Source: Zeus faber (taxonomy: Eukaryota; Chordata; Actinopteri; Zeiformes; Zeidae). Taken from it: 64,000 nt of DNA. The first letter of the stretch is position 1. Every line of letters starts with the position of its first letter. Shown piece after piece: positions 24,376 through 64,000 of this stretch. The stretch lies in assembly GCA_960531495.1 (NCBI GenBank), contig OY482860.1:11668299-11732298 (forward strand). Direction: 5' to 3'. The translations under genes and the position numbers were made by a program. Under the pieces are notes generated by a model, which was given only the letters and a program-made list of their open reading frames with translations, was not told the origin of the DNA and did not search any database.

Positions 24376-26079
24376 CACTCCAGAGCATCACGAGGGTTGA
24401 ACAGTTAAGAAAGCCACTGCATTTAAATGTAAAAACTAAAGCCTATAATTCACGTTTGTCTTTAGAAATGTCATTTTTTATTGCAATTATCAGTTTGAAC
24501 ACATTGTACACGTTAGAACATTGTTTTGACATGGCCACATGCTTATGTATTTGGGATTAAAATCGCGACGACATCAAGGCCAGTTGGTGAGTGTTGAATA
24601 ACCAAATACGAGATATTCTACAGCAACAGGGGAGCTGAGAAATACTCTGAATGTTTAAATATATTCTGAATGTTCAGAAAAAATAATCAGAATAGTTTTT
24701 TTTTTACCAAAAAATCAAAATTCTGAATATTTATTATTTAACAAATATATATATAAAATATTCCAAATATTGTTTATTGAAACATGAATAGATGTTTTTA
24801 ATATTCAGAATATTGTTATTAAAAATGTATATCCTGAATATGTATTATAAAATATAATATATATATTTCAATATACATATATAAAATATTCCAAATCTTG
24901 TTTATTGAAATAAAGATGTTTTTAATATTCATAATATTTTTACTTAAAAAAAAGAACATGTATTATGAAATATAATATATATATATTTCTTTAAAAAATG
25001 CACAATATTTTTTCATATATTTTGAAGCTGGAGTCCCTGTGGTTAAAATACAAAAAAAAAAAAAAACCCGGCAGAGCAAAGCACGTAAAATATCTTTCTT
25101 TATTGTGTGAGCAGCATGTGATGGACAAAGCTCTACTGTGGCTGACTCCTCATCCACTTTTTTTTTTTTTTTTGGCAACACAGATTTTGGTTTGTTGATA
25201 CTTTGTTAATATTACATTTTCTAACAGTAACAATTAGGTTAGATGTCCATAAAGATTCACTTCTGTACTTCTATGAAAAAAAAAAGTTATTCATTCTATA
25301 AATATAAATGGATGAGGAGTCAAGGGGATTTGAGGCAATGAGGCTGTTGCAGCAGTTTGCCTGTAGGGGGAGCAGCAATACATCTTCAGAAACTACATGA
25401 CTGTATACTGTCACAGAATGGAATAAAAACGAAACAAAACCAAGTAGCATAGTAAAAAAATAATAATAATAATAATAATAAATGTACAAACACTATCCTA
25501 AACGACAGCCAGATTGTAAAAAAAAACAAAAAAACAAACAAAAAAAGTTTTAAACAATTGGCACAATTATTTACAAATGTACTAGAACAAATTAAACAAC
25601 TAAAAATGTTTTTTTTTTTTTTTTTTTTTTCGTTTTTTTAAGTTTAGCTTTGGTTTAGGTTTTTCTGCCTTGGTTTCAAAGATTCAAGTTGGTTAATTCT
25701 GGTTGAAAAGCTCTTCTCCTGGGTGTTCTGGGGCCTGATGTTTTGCCGAATTTTGGGTTGCCAGTTTTACATAAAACTGCCAACGCCACACAGCAGCAAC
25801 TGAATAATTTGACGCTTTGCACCGTCCCTCGACAAACAAAGTGCTTGTTCGTCACTGTTCCACTCAGACCATCGACAGTCAATTTCACAGGAGGTGGAAG
25901 TTGAGTTTTGTGAAGTATGTTAGTTGGTAAATTATGAAACTACGAGCATAATGTAATACTGCGGCAATATTGAGAAACCCAGCGGATTCATAAAGTGTTA
26001 TCTTATCGCTCTAAATATACATTGGTCACCAACAAACAAAAGACTGGATTTTAGAGTAGCTTCCTCCTCCTGCTGGTGA

Positions 26080-26099
26080 GATCGATCGATAGATAGATC

Positions 26100-26164
<65 letters not shown>
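26080..26164. repeat. (GATA)n microsatellite
   Basis: GATC/GATA start, then about 17 GATA copies. Confidence 0.95.
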
Positions 26165-26179
26165 GATAACACTTTATAT

Positions 26180-26185
26180 TTTATT
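26180..26185 (-). terminator. candidate poly(A) signal AATAAA for col13a1
   Basis: First AATAAA downstream of the col13a1 stop codon on the minus strand. Lies in an (ATT)-rich stretch, so it may be chance. Confidence 0.3.
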
Positions 26186-26839
26186 ATTATTACATATCTA
26201 TCTAGATGGATATAGATATGTAATATATAATTCCAAAGTGCAGACTCAAAACAGTGCTGTCTGTCACTGGGAAAAGACAAAGAATGAGCTCAGGTAAAAA
26301 TCATTGTTTTAAGGAGGAGGAAGCTCCAACCGTGAATCTTAAGGCGTCCCACTTCCTGTATCCAGCCACTCATCAGTGCAGCGTGGTCCATTACAACACA
26401 ACAGTACAATAAGTTAATAAGCAACATCCACTTCACATTATGCACAAATATCATGCATATGGAGCCACATCATTTGTCTTTTTTTTTTTTCACTTATCCG
26501 GGCCATTAGTAAAATAATGCATAGATATAAAAAAAAAAAAAAAAAAAATCCAATACATAAAAACATTATCATACGTATTAAAAATAAACAATCTGTACAA
26601 AAATCTTGCCATTTCTTGTTTTTTTTCTCTTATTTTCTTTTTCTCCCAACAGTATAACAGAACCTGGTAAGAGTAAAAAAATAAATATTCTATGTACACG
26701 CACGCATGCCATTCCGGGGTTATGGTCACTGCAAAAAGAAACACAAGCACAGAACAACACTAGTTAGCACCACGTCATAGGATTAGGGTTGGACATGATA
26801 AACAACAACAACAAAACAGCAGCAGCAGCGTCCGTCTCT

Positions 26840-63456
<36,617 letters not shown>

Positions 63457-64000
63457 CTGAAAGACAATAAACATTGGGATGACTGATTAGGAAATGATTC
63501 CGATTTTACCCCCAAAAAACATAAAGAATCCATCATGGTGTTGACGTGGCTGCTGGGAAGTCCATCCTAATCACTGGTTCTACACAGGTCCATTCAGCGT
63601 GACTTGGGGTGTGCCACTCTAAGTATCTGTCAGAGCCTCCAAAACACTTGATTAATGGACTGGGTTGAAGGGCCCAGTTGGACACATCAAGCGCACCCCA
63701 TGCCAGCGAACCCCCCTCCCCACACACACACGGGCCACGGAGCCTCCAAACCCGGGACCTTGGAGGGGCCATAGAACCCCTGAACACTCGCCAGGCGACC
63801 CCCTCAAAAGCCCCTTTCTCAACACCGTTTGACGTTTGTCAGGAAGAAGCGGGAGGGGGTTAGAAAAAGAGGCTCATTATAGGGCCATTAATCAACATTC
63901 AACCTTATTTCGGCAATATCCAGCCCCAACGCTGGCTCCTGGGAAGATGTGTCATTTGAATAAACTGGCGCAGGGTTCCTCCTTCATATGTGAGCCCAAA
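63457..64000 (-). other. col13a1 intron to window edge
   Basis: No exon or repeat recognised in the last 540 bases. Confidence 0.5.

Overview
The window is vertebrate nuclear DNA, most likely from a teleost fish. Short exons sit in long introns with GT-AG junctions, long dinucleotide and tetranucleotide arrays are everywhere, and the interspersed repeats are of fish type (Tc1-like, BEL/Pao, tRNA-derived SINE, LINE remnants, many non-autonomous DNA elements). I identified two protein-coding genes, both on the minus strand and both running off the window. I worked out their exon structures by hand from splice sites, reading phase and protein similarity. Family comparisons use remembered vertebrate proteins, not a database search.

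Region 1 (about 60-12,466, minus): the 5' two thirds of a type II cGMP-dependent protein kinase. Twelve coding exons run from the start codon at 12,466 to the glycine loop and catalytic lysine of the kinase domain at 60; the rest of the kinase lies left of base 1. The order is a myristoylation-type N-terminus (MGNGSIK), coiled coil, autoinhibitory segment, CNB-A, CNB-B and kinase N-lobe. Every exon junction is in phase. The protein is PRKG2-like, not PRKG1-like; in fish it could be prkg2 or the extra paralogue prkg3.

Region 2 (12.5-26.8 kb): intergenic. It is dominated by a decayed BEL/Pao LTR retrotransposon (about 13.95-20.41 kb) with recognisable LTRs, gag and integrase remnants. A hAT/Harbinger-like non-autonomous element and a dead Tc1-like element are inserted in it. 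AT-rich DNA, a very long (CA)n array and the probable collagen 3' UTR follow.

Region 3 (26,840-63,456, minus): the 3' part of a transmembrane (MACIT) collagen, col13a1. I find 34 coding exons, all phase 0 and all multiples of 3 bases: the end of COL1, NC2 (with a conserved Cys and an ALRSSQ segment), all of COL2, NC3, COL3 and NC4. The N-terminal cytoplasmic, membrane and NC1 exons lie beyond 64,000. The most interesting feature is a duplicated penultimate exon. Exons at 29,255-29,341 (like human COL13A1) and 28,442-28,519 (like human COL25A1) encode alternative ends of COL3, and both stop at the same LDAPCP point before one shared final exon.

The col13a1 introns carry a TIR-bounded composite element with LINE I-type endonuclease and RT fragments (40.1-42.9 kb), a SINE, foldback elements and minisatellites. 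The two genes are in tandem, col13a1 upstream of the kinase. They encode unrelated functions (synaptic/adhesive transmembrane collagen and a membrane-anchored cGMP effector kinase), so the linkage is positional and not a pathway. I saw no rRNA, tRNA gene, CRISPR or bacterial-type operon.
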